Of a stretch of DNA of 44,545 bases, positions 19,156 through 28,069 are shown piece by piece. The DNA lies in contig JBAXFU010000015.1 of assembly GCA_037139735.1 (NCBI GenBank), positions 1 through 44,545 of the forward strand. Reading direction: 5' to 3'. Source of the stretch: UBA2402 sp037139735. Lineage in GTDB: Bacteria; Planctomycetota; Phycisphaerae; Phycisphaerales; UBA1924. The position numbers and the translations under genes were made by a program. Numbering within the stretch: position 1 is the stretch's first letter; the number at the start of each line of letters is the position of its first letter. The notes below the pieces were generated by a model. The model worked only from the letters and a program-made list of their open reading frames with translations. It was not told the DNA's origin and did no database searches.

Positions 19156-21101
19156 GGCCGCAGGGCCCGGGGCGTGCGAACCTCGGGCGCCTTGTCGAGG
19201 CATTCCTGCGCCCAGGTCTCGAGCGAGACGACCGTCCACATCGCCTCGGTCAGCGTCGCGTCGCGATGGTCGCGGATGCGGGCGTGCCAGTCGCGGACCG
19301 TGCGAGGGTCGATCCAGCCGCGGGCGGAAATGCCCGGAATCAGCGAATCGTTGAGCAGGGCCTCGAATCGCGGGTGGCGGAAGTAGTCGAGCAGCGGCAG
19401 TCCGAAGCCCGACTTGCGGCGATGGACGAACTCGCGGCCGAAGCGCCGTTCGGCCATCTCCTTGAGGATGATCTTGGTCCCCCGTTCCATCGCGTTCGGA
19501 CGGAACGGATTGCTCGCGATCCGCCGCGACACGGGCAGCCGCCTCGCGGCCTCCACGACGTCTCGGTCGAGGAAGGGCACGCGGTTCTCGACCGAGTGCG
19601 CCATCATCATCTTGTCCTGGCGGATGAGCAGCTCGACCATGAAGGTCTGCATGTCGTACTTGCAGCAGTCGTCGAGGAACGTCGAGCGTCCCTCGCGAAA
19701 GAGCGCCCGACGACGCTCGAGCGGCATGGCGAGGTCCGCGTCCGGCCTCAGCAGCAACGCCTGCCCGTCGCGCATCGACGAGCTGTACTTGATGAACCAG
19801 GCCTCGCGATCGAGCCCCGGGGGCGAATCGAAGTTCCGAACCAGTTTGGGGCCCAGATTGGGCAGGTGCCTGAGGAAGGGCAGGGCGGTCAGCACGCCGG
19901 GCCGGATCGCCGCCATGAAGAACCGCGGATAGCCGCCCAGCAGTTCGTCCGCGCCGTCGCCGCTGAGGAGCACCGTCACCCGCTTGCGGGCCTCCTGCGC
20001 AAGCAGGAAGAGGCCCACCGAGTTGCCCAGGTTCAGCGGCGTGTCGTAGTGCCACGTCGCCTCGCGGAGGTGCTCGATGAAGTAGTCGAAGGTCAGCGTG
20101 GCGGCATGGAGCGACGTGCGGGTCTTGGTCGCCGCGATCCGCATCCACGGTTCCTCGCTCACCGAGGCGTCGTCGAAGATGATCGAGAAGGCGTCGAGGT
20201 CCTGTTCGAAGCGCTCGCGGGCGACGGTGGTCACCAGCGTCGAGTCGATGCCGCCAGAGAGCTGGCAGCCGAGCTTGACGTCGCTGATGAGCTGGCTCCT
20301 GACGCTCTTCTCGAAGGCCGCCTCGAAGCGTTCGTCCGCGCCCGCGGCGTCGGGCGTCACGTCGGGAATCGTGTAGTGGCGGTGCACGCTGATCGCGCCC
20401 GACGCGTCCACGCGAAGCCGGAATCCGGGTCGCAGCTGGCTGATGCCCTTGGCGAGAAACCCTTCGCCGGCGTTGTAGCGGAAGAGCAGATGTTCGTCGA
20501 GCATCGCCGGATCGAGCTCGCGCGGGAAGCCCGGGAAGGCCATGATGCTCTTGGCCTCGGAGGCGAAGAGGAGCATCCCGGCGTGCCGCGCGTGATACAG
20601 GGGCTTGATGCCCAGGTGGTCGCGGGCCACGTGCACCTCGCCGCGGCGGAGGTCCGCGATCGCGAGGGCGAACATGCCGTTGAGCCGCTCGAGGCACCCC
20701 TCGATCCCGTGCTCCTCGTAGAGGTGGAGGATCACCTCCGTGTCCGTCGTGCTGCGGAACCGGTGGCCCGCCGCCTCGAGCGCGGGCTTGTGGTCGAAGG
20801 CGTTGTACACCTCGCCGTTGAAGGCGATGTAGATCGTGCCGTCCTCGTTGGCCATCGGCTGGTGGCCGCGGGGCGAGAGGTCGAGGATGCTCAGGCGGTT
20901 GAAGCCGAACCCGCCGGTGAACCGCCCGGGGGGCACGCCCTGACGCGGGTCGTACGCCGCGTGCTCGCCGGTGGCGAGCGAGAAGAGCCGGAAGCCCTGG
21001 TCATCGGGTCCGCGGTGCCGCGCCACGTCGGTCATGCGACGAAGGACGGTCGGGTCGATGCCGCCGCCCTCGAGATGGATGATGCCGTTGATGCCGCACA
21101 T
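19149..21101 (-). CDS. asnB: Asparagine synthetase (glutamine-hydrolysing)
   Basis: This 650-residue protein starts M-C-G-I-N-G-I, so Cys2 becomes the N-terminal nucleophile of the class II glutamine amidotransferase domain after Met removal. The N-terminal domain (about 1-200) also shows H-R-G-P-D-D near residue 28, F-N-R-L-S-I-L-D near residue 68 and F-N-G-E-V-Y-N near residue 95. The synthetase domain carries the ATP loop L-S-G-G-I-D-S-T near residue 280 and S-G-D-G-A-D-E-L-L-G-G-Y near residue 378, plus E-N-R-V-P-F-L-D near residue 500. The frame is open 264 codons further upstream, but only this start exposes the Cys. Such enzymes also occur in exopolysaccharide clusters; no such cluster is visible. 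An AGGAA lies very close to the ATG. Confidence 0.95.
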   Translation of the reverse strand: MCGINGIIHLEGGGIDPTVLRRMTDVARHRGPDDQGFRLFSLATGEHAAYDPRQGVPPGRFTGGFGFNRLSILDLSPRGHQPMANEDGTIYIAFNGEVYNAFDHKPALEAAGHRFRSTTDTEVILHLYEEHGIEGCLERLNGMFALAIADLRRGEVHVARDHLGIKPLYHARHAGMLLFASEAKSIMAFPGFPRELDPAMLDEHLLFRYNAGEGFLAKGISQLRPGFRLRVDASGAISVHRHYTIPDVTPDAAGADERFEAAFEKSVRSQLISDVKLGCQLSGGIDSTLVTTVARERFEQDLDAFSIIFDDASVSEEPWMRIAATKTRTSLHAATLTFDYFIEHLREATWHYDTPLNLGNSVGLFLLAQEARKRVTVLLSGDGADELLGGYPRFFMAAIRPGVLTALPFLRHLPNLGPKLVRNFDSPPGLDREAWFIKYSSSMRDGQALLLRPDADLAMPLERRRALFREGRSTFLDDCCKYDMQTFMVELLIRQDKMMMAHSVENRVPFLDRDVVEAARRLPVSRRIASNPFRPNAMERGTKIILKEMAERRFGREFVHRRKSGFGLPLLDYFRHPRFEALLNDSLIPGISARGWIDPRTVRDWHARIRDHRDATLTEAMWTVVSLETWAQECLDKAPEVRTPRALRPQ

Positions 21102-21428
21102 GGTTCCTGATCGCCGTTCGTGGTGTCTCGCTCCGCGTCGTTCGGGCGCGGGTCGGTCGATCATGGACCAGACGTCCGCTCGTCCGCTGCCCGATGCAGG
21201 GGAGTCGCGGCACGACATGCTCGCGAATCTCCTTATCGCACCAGCGACGGGTCCGCATGACCGTATGCCGCGAGTCGGAGTTCCGCGCGAAGCGATGGTA
21301 GGAAGCGTCGCACGCCCGGTAACCTGTCGGGGGTGAAACTGCGGAACGGGCGGGGCGAGCGCGTCGAACCATGGTGTATGCTCGTGGGGTGGTGGATCTG
21401 CCGGGCTCGCCCGGGAAAGGATGATTCG
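21102..21428. other. Divergent intergenic region between asnB and the subtilase gene
   Basis: 327 bp without a supported gene. It holds the candidate asnB promoter (21295-21322, minus), a candidate plus-strand -10 for the subtilase (TATGCT, 21377-21382, with no good -35), and the subtilase ribosome binding site, A-rich GGAAAGGA ending about 7 nt before the ATG. Confidence 0.45.
21295..21322 (-). promoter_or_regulatory. Candidate promoter of asnB
   Basis: On the minus strand TTACCG and TACCAT are separated by 16 nt. This would give a long leader of roughly 185 nt before asnB. Other partial -10-like elements exist closer to the gene, so the assignment is weak. Confidence 0.35.
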
Positions 21429-23015
21429 ATGTCCTTTGGCGCTCGTTGTTTCGGACTTGCCTGCGTGCTGATGCCCGGCGTGTTCGAGGTCGCCGCGGGA
21501 GCCGCCGACCCCGCGGTTCCCACGTGGGTCTTTTTCCAGCCCCGCGCGGTGGAGGCGGATCCTGTGGCCTTGCAGGCCGCCCTGCGACGTGCCGAGGCGT
21601 CGGCCGACGCCCGCATGCTCGAGCGGCGTCGTCTGCGTCGAACGGCGCCGGGGCTCGTGGACGCCCGCGACCTTCCGCTGGACGAGGGGCCGCGTGCCGC
21701 GGTCGCCTCGCTGGCGTCGGTCCGCGTCGAATCGCGTTGGCTCAACGCCCTCAGCGTCGAGGCCACGCCCGAGCAGGCCGCGGCGATCCGCTCGCTTCCG
21801 GGCGTCCGGGAGGTGCGACCGGTCGCTCGCGGGCGTCGCTGCGGCTCGGCCGACGCGTGCGAGGAACCGGTGCCGGAGGACGCTTCGCACCATGTGCCGC
21901 GAGACTTCTACGGCCGCAGTTCATCGCAACTGTCGCAGATCAACCTTCAGGCCCTTCACGCCCGGGGCTACACGGGCGCGGGGGTGGTGATCGGCATCCT
22001 CGACACGGGATTCAACCGCGTGCATGAGGGCTTCAACAACCCCGCCCACCCGCTGCGAGTCATCGCCGAACGCGACTTCATCAACGCCGACGGCCAGACC
22101 GGTCCCGAGGCGGGCGATCCCTCCGGCCAGCACGTGCACGGCACGCTCATTCTCGGTTGCATCGCGTCGTACCTGCCCGATCGGATGGTGGGCGGCGCGT
22201 TCGACGCCTCGGTCATCCTGTGCAAGACGGAGAACGTCGCCAGCGAGACGCCCGTGGAGGAGGACTACTACGCCGCGGGCATCGAGTTCATCGAGAATCG
22301 CGGCGGCGACGTGGCGACCTCGTCGCTGGGGTACATCGACTGGTACACCCGCGCCGATCTCGACGGACGCACCGCCGTGACGACGGTCGCGGTGAACATC
22401 GCGGCCGAGAACGGCCTGCACTGCTGCACGGCGGCGGGCAACGAGGGACACGACGCCGACCCCGCCACCGCCAGCATCATCGCCCCCGCCGACGGCCTGC
22501 GTGTCATCTCCTGCGGCGCGGCCGACGCGACCGGCGTCATCGCCGGCTTCTCCTCCGACGGCCCCACCGCCGACGGTCGCCTGAAGCCCGAACTGCTCGC
22601 ACGAGGCGTCGGCACCGCCACCGTTCATCCCGACACCGTCGACACCTACGCCTCGGCGAGCGGCACCTCGCTCTCGACGCCTCTCGTGGCCGCCGCCGTC
22701 GCCTGTCTCGTGCAGGCCAACCCGTGGTGGACGGTCGACCAGATGCGAGCGGCCCTCTGCAGCACCGCCTCCGATGCCGCCCATCCCGATGGGCTCTTCG
22801 TGCGTGGCTACGGCATGGTCGACGCCTTCGCGGCCTTCCAGTCCGCCTGCCCCGCCGACTTCAATCAGGACGGCGGGGTCGATGGCGTCGACGTGGGCGC
22901 GTTCTTCGTCTCGTGGGAGGCGGCCGAGACCGCGGCCGACGTCAACCACGACGGCGGGGTGGACGGCAGCGACATCGAGACGTTCTTCCGGGTCTGGCAA
23001 GCGGGCGGGTGTTGA
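21429..23015 (+). CDS. Secreted subtilisin-family (S8) serine protease with dockerin-like tail
   Basis: This 528-residue protein is preceded by GGAAAGGA at good spacing. A signal peptide spans about residues 1-28. An N-terminal region (about 30-150) is probably an inhibitory propeptide. The catalytic domain shows the full triad: Asp192 in G-I-L-D-T-G-F, His237 in H-V-H-G-T and Ser414 in S-G-T-S-L-S-T-P. Oxyanion Asn lies in A-A-G-N-E-G near residue 337. The last 55 residues are the Cys-to-Cys double dockerin-like module (C-P-A-D-F-N ... A-G-G-C). It is an extracellular protease, likely held at the surface or in a complex by its tail. The next gene, 143 bp downstream, is another secreted protein. 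Confidence 0.94.
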   Translation: MSFGARCFGLACVLMPGVFEVAAGAADPAVPTWVFFQPRAVEADPVALQAALRRAEASADARMLERRRLRRTAPGLVDARDLPLDEGPRAAVASLASVRVESRWLNALSVEATPEQAAAIRSLPGVREVRPVARGRRCGSADACEEPVPEDASHHVPRDFYGRSSSQLSQINLQALHARGYTGAGVVIGILDTGFNRVHEGFNNPAHPLRVIAERDFINADGQTGPEAGDPSGQHVHGTLILGCIASYLPDRMVGGAFDASVILCKTENVASETPVEEDYYAAGIEFIENRGGDVATSSLGYIDWYTRADLDGRTAVTTVAVNIAAENGLHCCTAAGNEGHDADPATASIIAPADGLRVISCGAADATGVIAGFSSDGPTADGRLKPELLARGVGTATVHPDTVDTYASASGTSLSTPLVAAAVACLVQANPWWTVDQMRAALCSTASDAAHPDGLFVRGYGMVDAFAAFQSACPADFNQDGGVDGVDVGAFFVSWEAAETAADVNHDGGVDGSDIETFFRVWQAGGC

Positions 23016-23158
23016 GCGGTCCGCCAGGGCTCGCGCGGGTTATTCGACGCGATTTGCCCGATTCCCCTCGTTTTTCCCGTTTCAGGTGGCATATTCCCTG
23101 TGGCTTCAGCGGCGGTGCGCGTGTCCGCGCGCGTGGCGTCGCGTCGCCGGGAGTCGCC

Positions 23159-23899
23159 ATGCCCACCCTTCGTGCCCGGACGCTCGCGTCCCTCGTCGTC
23201 ATGTTGCCCGCGGTCGCCGTCGCCGACGTGGTGACGCTCTCGCCCCAGAAGGACAACACGCTGTTCCAGGACCCCGCCGGCTCGCTCAGCGATGGCCTGG
23301 GGTCGTACCTGTACACGGGCATGACCTCCAACGGCAGTCTCCGCCGCGGGCTCATCGCCTTCAACCTGGCCGCGATTCCGGCGGGGTCCACGATCACGGA
23401 CGTGCGCTTTTCCGTTCGCGTCTCTCGCACCATCACCGCCACCGAGCGGATCGGCCTGCACCGCATGCGATCCAACTGGGGCGAGGGCCAGAGCAACTCC
23501 GACGGCCAGATGGGCGGCGGCGGCGGCGCGGCCGCCACGCTGGGCGACGCGACCTGGACGCACGCCTTCTTCGGGTCCACGCTCTGGACCTCGCTCGGCG
23601 GCGACTTCGAGGCCGCCCCGTCGGCCAGTCAGCAACTCGTCGGCACCGGCATCTACACCTTCTCGGGTCCGGGACTCGTGCAGGACGTGCAGTCGTGGCT
23701 CGCAGCCCCGTCGACGAACTTCGGCTGGGCCATCATCGGCAACGAGTCCGTCAGCGGCAGCGCCAAGCGGCTCGACTCCCGCAACACCGCCATTCCCGCC
23801 AACCGCCCGTCGCTGGTGGTGACCTACACGCCCATCCCGGCTCCGGCGTCGCTCGCCGTGCTGCTCCTGGCTGCGGGCCGCCGCAGCCGCCGTCGCTGA
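23159..23899 (+). CDS. Secreted DNRLRE-domain protein with PEP-CTERM-like C-terminus
   Basis: This 246-residue protein has GGGAG about 6 nt before the ATG. A signal peptide (about 1-22) ends in A-V-A-D. The body begins T-L-S-P-Q-K-D-N-T-L-F and contains R-R-G-L-I-A-F-N-L and I-T-D-V-R-F-S-V-R, the pattern of the DNRLRE / carbohydrate-binding-like beta-sandwich family. The end is I-P-A-P-A-S, a short hydrophobic Leu/Ala segment and an Arg-rich terminus. This is a variant of the PEP-CTERM sorting signal used with exosortase in biofilm-forming bacteria. It therefore uses a different C-terminal tag from its tailed neighbours. The specific function is unknown; no exosortase gene is in the window. 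Confidence 0.88.
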   Translation: MPTLRARTLASLVVMLPAVAVADVVTLSPQKDNTLFQDPAGSLSDGLGSYLYTGMTSNGSLRRGLIAFNLAAIPAGSTITDVRFSVRVSRTITATERIGLHRMRSNWGEGQSNSDGQMGGGGGAAATLGDATWTHAFFGSTLWTSLGGDFEAAPSASQQLVGTGIYTFSGPGLVQDVQSWLAAPSTNFGWAIIGNESVSGSAKRLDSRNTAIPANRPSLVVTYTPIPAPASLAVLLLAAGRRSRRR

Positions 23900-23959
23900 A
23901 ACCACCCGGTGTCTCCCCGGGTTATCCGCCATTTCACGCGTGCGGGGTGTTCATTTGCC

Positions 23960-23988
23960 TTGCACCTTTCCCCCCATTCTTGTACCCT
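23960..23988 (+). promoter_or_regulatory. Promoter of the DUF1800-DUF1501-tailed protein operon
   Basis: TTGCAC (23960-23965) and TACCCT (23983-23988) are separated by the optimal 17 nt, and the -10 is preceded by TGT. This is the best sigma-70-like promoter in the window. It would give a leader of about 135 nt. Confidence 0.6.
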
Positions 23989-24128
23989 CAGGGGCCTGCG
24001 GTCGCCGTTGGGTCGCGATCCGGTCCGGGCCTCGAGGCCCTGGCCGGGACGCATCGTGTGGCGCCGAGGTCGGAACGATGGCCGGAAGAGCCGTTGCAGG
24101 TGTTCGAGGAGCAGAGAGGAACAGCGGC

Positions 24129-25658
24129 GTGCAGCATCATGGCGGCGTGAAAGCCACATCACACCACCCGGGGCCCGGCCCGGCTGGCGATGCCATGGCC
24201 GCGACGGGCCCATCCTCGCGTCGGGTCCTTCTCGGCAGTGTGCTGGCCCTCGCGGCCGCCACCATGGCGAAGGCCGACGACCAGGCCGCTCCGGTCAGCG
24301 CGATGGGCGATGTCGACCCCTCCGCCCTGCTGGTTCGATTGGTGAAGCGAGCCACCTTCGGCATCAACGCGTCCGAACTCGCCGACGCCGCGTCGTCGGG
24401 GTATGCCGGGTATCTTGATCGGCAGCTCAACCCGGCGATGATCGACGATGCGGCGTGCGACGCCCGCATCGCGCCGCTCGCCTCGATCACGCGCAACTTC
24501 TGGGAGATCTATCGCCAGCCGGCCGCGCAGGTCGTCAACGAGCTGATCGAGGCCGCGATCCTTCGCGCGGTCTATTCGCGTCGCCAGCTCCTCGAGCGGG
24601 TGGTCGAGTTCTGGAGCGACCACTTCAACATCGACGTCAACAAGGATGCCTGCGCCTGGCTCAAGGTCGTCGACGACCGCGAGGTGGTGAGGGCCAACGC
24701 CTTGGGGAAGTTCGCCGATCTGCTCGCCGCGTCGGCGATGAGCCCCGCGATGCTGTACTTCCTCGACAACCACCTGTCGATCGCGGGCAATCCCAATCTC
24801 AACTACGCGCGGGAGTTGATGGAACTGCACACGCTGGGCGTCGACGGCGGATACACCGAGGACGACGTGGGGGAGGTGGCCCGCTGCTTCACCGGCTGGC
24901 AGTTCACGCCCGACACGGCGGGATCGCTCGCCGGCATCTTCCGCTTCAACGCCTCGCAGCACGACAACAGCGCCAAGCGGGTGCTCGGCCACGACATCCC
25001 CGCCGGCGGCGGCATCAACGACGGCCTGACGGTGCTCCGCATCCTGGCCGACCACCCGAGCACCGCCCGGTTCGTCAGCCGCAAGCTCTGTCGCCGATTC
25101 CTGGGCGACGCGGCGCCCGAGTCGGTGGTGCGAGCCGTCGCGGCGCGTTTCATCGCCACCGACGGCGACATTCGCGAGGTGATGCGATGCATCCTCGCGC
25201 CGCAGCATCTCGCGCTCGCGACGCCCCGGTTCAAGCGGCCCTTCCACCTCTACGTGTCGGCGATCCGGGCGACCGGCAGCCAGGTCGGCTCGACGGGCGG
25301 GATCCGCTCGCAGCTTCGCATCGCGGGTCATCTCAACTTCAACTGGCCCAATCCCGACGGCTACCCGGATCGCATGGACTTCTGGTCCGGGCTCGCCCTG
25401 CCTCGGTGGAACTTCATGGCCCAGATGATGACCGGCGCCGTCTCGGGCGTCACCCCCGATGCCGCGAACTTCTTCGCGGGGCTCTCGGGGGCCGAGCAGA
25501 TGGCCGGCCGCATCGACGCGGCGATGTTCGGCTCCGAGATGCCCGCCGCCGAGCGCAATCGCGTCCGCGACTATCTCGCGATCGATCCCTCGTCCGCCTC
25601 GATTCGCGCGGAGGCCTTGGGCCTGGCCGCGGGCGCTCCCGCCTTTCAGTGGTATTGA
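24129..25658 (+). CDS. DUF1800 family secreted protein
   Basis: About 509 residues from a GTG that has AGAGGA 8 nt upstream; GTG 24147 and ATG 24195 are in-frame alternatives. The N-terminus contains S-S-R-R-V-L-L-G followed by an Ala/Leu core, a probable twin-arginine signal. Family stretches are L-V-K-R-A-T-F-G near residue 70, the W-S-D-H-F-N motif near residue 160, N-Y-A-R-E-L-M-E-L-H-T-L-G-V near residue 222, F-T-G-W near residue 255 and K-L-C-R-R-F near residue 317. DUF1800 has no established activity; it is almost always encoded next to DUF1501, as here. The next start is 20 nt away. An envelope or extracellular role is inferred from the export signal. Confidence 0.92.
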   Translation: MQHHGGVKATSHHPGPGPAGDAMAATGPSSRRVLLGSVLALAAATMAKADDQAAPVSAMGDVDPSALLVRLVKRATFGINASELADAASSGYAGYLDRQLNPAMIDDAACDARIAPLASITRNFWEIYRQPAAQVVNELIEAAILRAVYSRRQLLERVVEFWSDHFNIDVNKDACAWLKVVDDREVVRANALGKFADLLAASAMSPAMLYFLDNHLSIAGNPNLNYARELMELHTLGVDGGYTEDDVGEVARCFTGWQFTPDTAGSLAGIFRFNASQHDNSAKRVLGHDIPAGGGINDGLTVLRILADHPSTARFVSRKLCRRFLGDAAPESVVRAVAARFIATDGDIREVMRCILAPQHLALATPRFKRPFHLYVSAIRATGSQVGSTGGIRSQLRIAGHLNFNWPNPDGYPDRMDFWSGLALPRWNFMAQMMTGAVSGVTPDAANFFAGLSGAEQMAGRIDAAMFGSEMPAAERNRVRDYLAIDPSSASIRAEALGLAAGAPAFQWY

Positions 25659-25678
25659 ACGTGCTTCCCGGTCTTTCC

Positions 25679-26971
25679 ATGGAACCCACCCCCGCACGAT
25701 GTTGTCCCGAGTACGCCGAGTTGTCGCGGCGCGGGTTCCTGCAGGCCGGCGCGGGCTCGCTTGCGGGCCTGGCCGCGATGACGTCGTGGCTGCCTCGCGT
25801 CGCCGTGGCCCGCGACTACCGCTCCACGCTGCGAGACACCATCGTGTGGATCTATCTGCGCGGCGCGGCCGACGGACTCTCGATGTGCGTTCCCTGGGGC
25901 GACGACGATTACTACCTCGCCCGCCCGTCGCTGGCGATTCCCCGCCCCGACAGCGGCGCGGCCGCTCGATGCATCGATCTTGACGGCTTCTTCGGCCTCT
26001 CGCCGGCGATGGGGGCCCTTCGTCCCGCCTATCTCGCGGGCGATCTGCTCTTCGTCCATGCCTGCGGGTCGCCCGACCCTTCGCGATCGCACTTCGACGC
26101 CCAGCGATTCATGGAAGTCGGCCAGGTCTCGAGCGACACCTCGCTCACGGGCTGGCTCGGTCGCCATCTCGCCAGCGTCGCGCCCGCCGACCCGGCCGCG
26201 ATGCTGCGGGCCGTGGGCATCAGCACCGGGCTCCAGCGAGTCCTCGAGGGCGGCCCCGCCACGCTGCCGATTCCGGACTTGGCCACCTTCGGCCTGCTCG
26301 GCAACCCCGCCACCAAGACCGCTCGCACCAACGCGCTTCGGGACATGTACGCCACCGTGGCCGATCCGCTCCGTGCCACCGCCTCCACCACGCTCGCCAC
26401 CGTGGGCCTGCTCGATCAGATCGGCTTTGCCAACTATCAGCCCGCGGGCGGGGCCCAGTACAACGCCGGCGAGTCGCTCGGGTACGCCCTCAAGACCTCC
26501 GCCGCCCTGATCAAGGCGCAGATCGGCGTCGAGGCCATCGCCCTCGACGTGCACGGCTGGGACACTCACTCGGCCCAAGGGCCCATCAGCGGCACCATGT
26601 CCGTGCTGATGAGCCGCCTCTCGGCCGCCCTTGCCGCCTTCCATCGGGACATGTCCGCCGGATCCAATCCCGGCTACATCGTCGCCGTGGTGTCGGAGTT
26701 TGGTCGTCGAGTCTTCGAGAACGGCAGCATGGGCACCGATCACGGCCACGGCAATGCCATGATGCTCATGGGCCCGGCGGTCGCCGGCGGCCGGGTGCTT
26801 CGACAGTGGCAGGGACTGGCCACCGAAAACCTCTACGACTACGCCGACCTGCAGGTGACGATCGACTACCGCGACGTGCTCGCCGAGATCATCCAGAACC
26901 GCCTTGGCAATCCGAACATCGCGTCGATCTTCCCGGGCTATGTCCCCGTGAATCGCGGGGTGCTTGCATGA
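25679..26971 (+). CDS. DUF1501 family Tat-exported protein
   Basis: 430 residues. A twin-arginine signal (L-S-R-R-G-F-L-Q-A-G) lies near residues 16-25 with an Ala-rich core. Family features are L-R-G-A-A-D-G-L near residue 60, D-L-L-F-V-H-A-C-G near residue 122, F-M-E-V-G-Q near residue 144, D-V-H-G-W-D-T-H near residue 297 and S-E-F-G-R-R-V near residue 340, followed by T-D-H-G-H-G near residue 355. DUF1501 proteins belong to the alkaline phosphatase/sulfatase superfamily fold; the His/Asp clusters fit metal binding but the substrate is unknown. In-frame GTGs at 25649 and 25661 are possible earlier starts. It overlaps the following tailed protein gene by 4 nt (ATGA). Confidence 0.93.
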   Translation: MEPTPARCCPEYAELSRRGFLQAGAGSLAGLAAMTSWLPRVAVARDYRSTLRDTIVWIYLRGAADGLSMCVPWGDDDYYLARPSLAIPRPDSGAAARCIDLDGFFGLSPAMGALRPAYLAGDLLFVHACGSPDPSRSHFDAQRFMEVGQVSSDTSLTGWLGRHLASVAPADPAAMLRAVGISTGLQRVLEGGPATLPIPDLATFGLLGNPATKTARTNALRDMYATVADPLRATASTTLATVGLLDQIGFANYQPAGGAQYNAGESLGYALKTSAALIKAQIGVEAIALDVHGWDTHSAQGPISGTMSVLMSRLSAALAAFHRDMSAGSNPGYIVAVVSEFGRRVFENGSMGTDHGHGNAMMLMGPAVAGGRVLRQWQGLATENLYDYADLQVTIDYRDVLAEIIQNRLGNPNIASIFPGYVPVNRGVLA

Positions 26972-27984
26972 GCCGCCTCGCTGGTCCCATCCTCCCGTCG
27001 TTTTTCGCGTCGGTTTTCGCGCCGGTGTTCGTGTTGGTCCTCGCGCCGGTCGCCCTCGCACAGCCGCTGTGGAGCAACGGCAGCCCTGACCCCGCCGTTC
27101 CCGCGTTCGCGACGTCGTCGCGGAGTTTCAGCGGCGTCGCCGCGCCCGCCGGACGCCTTTTCGCCGAGGTCGGAGGTTCTTCCGGCGACGTCAACCTGCT
27201 CGCGGGGCTCAATGTCTCGCCCGATCCCGGAGCCATCGGCGGGGCCTTCCGCGTCGCTGACGACTTCACGATCTCGCACGAGTACGGCTGGCGGCTCGAT
27301 TCGGTCACGGTGTTCGTCTACGTCAACGGCTCGGCGCCTCCGGGCGCATCGCCCTTTTCGGGTGCGACGCTTCGCCTCTGGGACTCCAACCCCGCCGGCG
27401 CGGAAACGCACGTCTTCTACGGCGATGCCGTGCGGAACCGACTCCTCGCCGTCAGGCCGACGAACCTCCTGCGGATCTTCAGCACCAGGCCGCTGGTGCC
27501 GACGAACTACGTGACGCCCCCGGACGCGTCGCGACGGATCTGGGCCCTCGAACTTGATCTGGGCGGCTACACCTACATGCCGGCGACCTATTGGCTCGAC
27601 GTGCAGGTGCAGTGCGTCGATCCGTCGGTGCAGGCGTGGATCGTCCCGGTGACCCGGGAGGGAGCTCGCTCGCGGCCCGACGACAACGCCATGGCGCTCG
27701 TGCCCGATGGCCTGGCCGATGCCTGGGTGCCGGTGGTGGACCCCGGCAAGTCCATGCTCTCGGTGGCGGTGCCCCAGGACATCGCCTTCATCCTCAACGG
27801 TCAGGCCGCGGGCGTCTGTCCCGCCGACTTCAACCAGGACGGCGGCGTGGACGGCGACGACATGACCGCCTTCTTCGCCGCCTGGGAATCTGGCGAGATG
27901 ATCGCCGACGTCAACGCCGACGGCGGCATCGACGGCGACGACGTCACGACGTTCTTCCACGCCTGGGAGGCCGGCGGCTGCTGA
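26968..27984 (+). CDS. Secreted protein with dockerin-like tail, third gene of DUF1800/DUF1501 operon
   Basis: This 338-residue protein has an ATG that overlaps the DUF1501 stop. A signal peptide spans about residues 1-31 (long Phe/Val/Leu core, A-L-A-Q). The body is beta-rich with A-D-D-F-T-I near residue 92, D-S-V-T-V-F-V-Y near residue 108 and L-R-L-W-D near residue 133. It resembles the surface proteins often annotated only by their anchor type; I do not recognise a function. The last 55 residues are the same Cys-to-Cys double dockerin-like module. Its tight coupling to DUF1501 suggests the three products work together, perhaps as a cargo or substrate-binding partner; that is inference. 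Confidence 0.9.
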   Translation: MSRLAGPILPSFFASVFAPVFVLVLAPVALAQPLWSNGSPDPAVPAFATSSRSFSGVAAPAGRLFAEVGGSSGDVNLLAGLNVSPDPGAIGGAFRVADDFTISHEYGWRLDSVTVFVYVNGSAPPGASPFSGATLRLWDSNPAGAETHVFYGDAVRNRLLAVRPTNLLRIFSTRPLVPTNYVTPPDASRRIWALELDLGGYTYMPATYWLDVQVQCVDPSVQAWIVPVTREGARSRPDDNAMALVPDGLADAWVPVVDPGKSMLSVAVPQDIAFILNGQAAGVCPADFNQDGGVDGDDMTAFFAAWESGEMIADVNADGGIDGDDVTTFFHAWEAGGC

Positions 27985-27991
27985 GCGCCGC

Positions 27992-28027
27992 GGACGGCGG
28001 ATGCCTGCGGCGCGTGCTCGGCCGTCC
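27992..28027. terminator. Hairpin between convergent genes, possible terminator
   Basis: GGACGGC (27992-27998) and GCCGTCC (28021-28027) form a 7-bp stem around a 22-nt loop that can fold further. It lies in the 85-bp gap between the tailed protein (plus) and the giant envelope protein (minus). There is no T-run, so intrinsic termination is uncertain. Confidence 0.35.
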
Positions 28028-28069
28028 TTGCGCATTCGCCCGCCCCCGATCCCGATCCCCGGGTTCTGC

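Noticed and set aside
23904..23922. ACCCGG/CCGGGT hairpin after the PEP-CTERM-like gene as a terminator
   Set aside because: Only a 6-bp stem and no T-run; too weak to list as a terminator.
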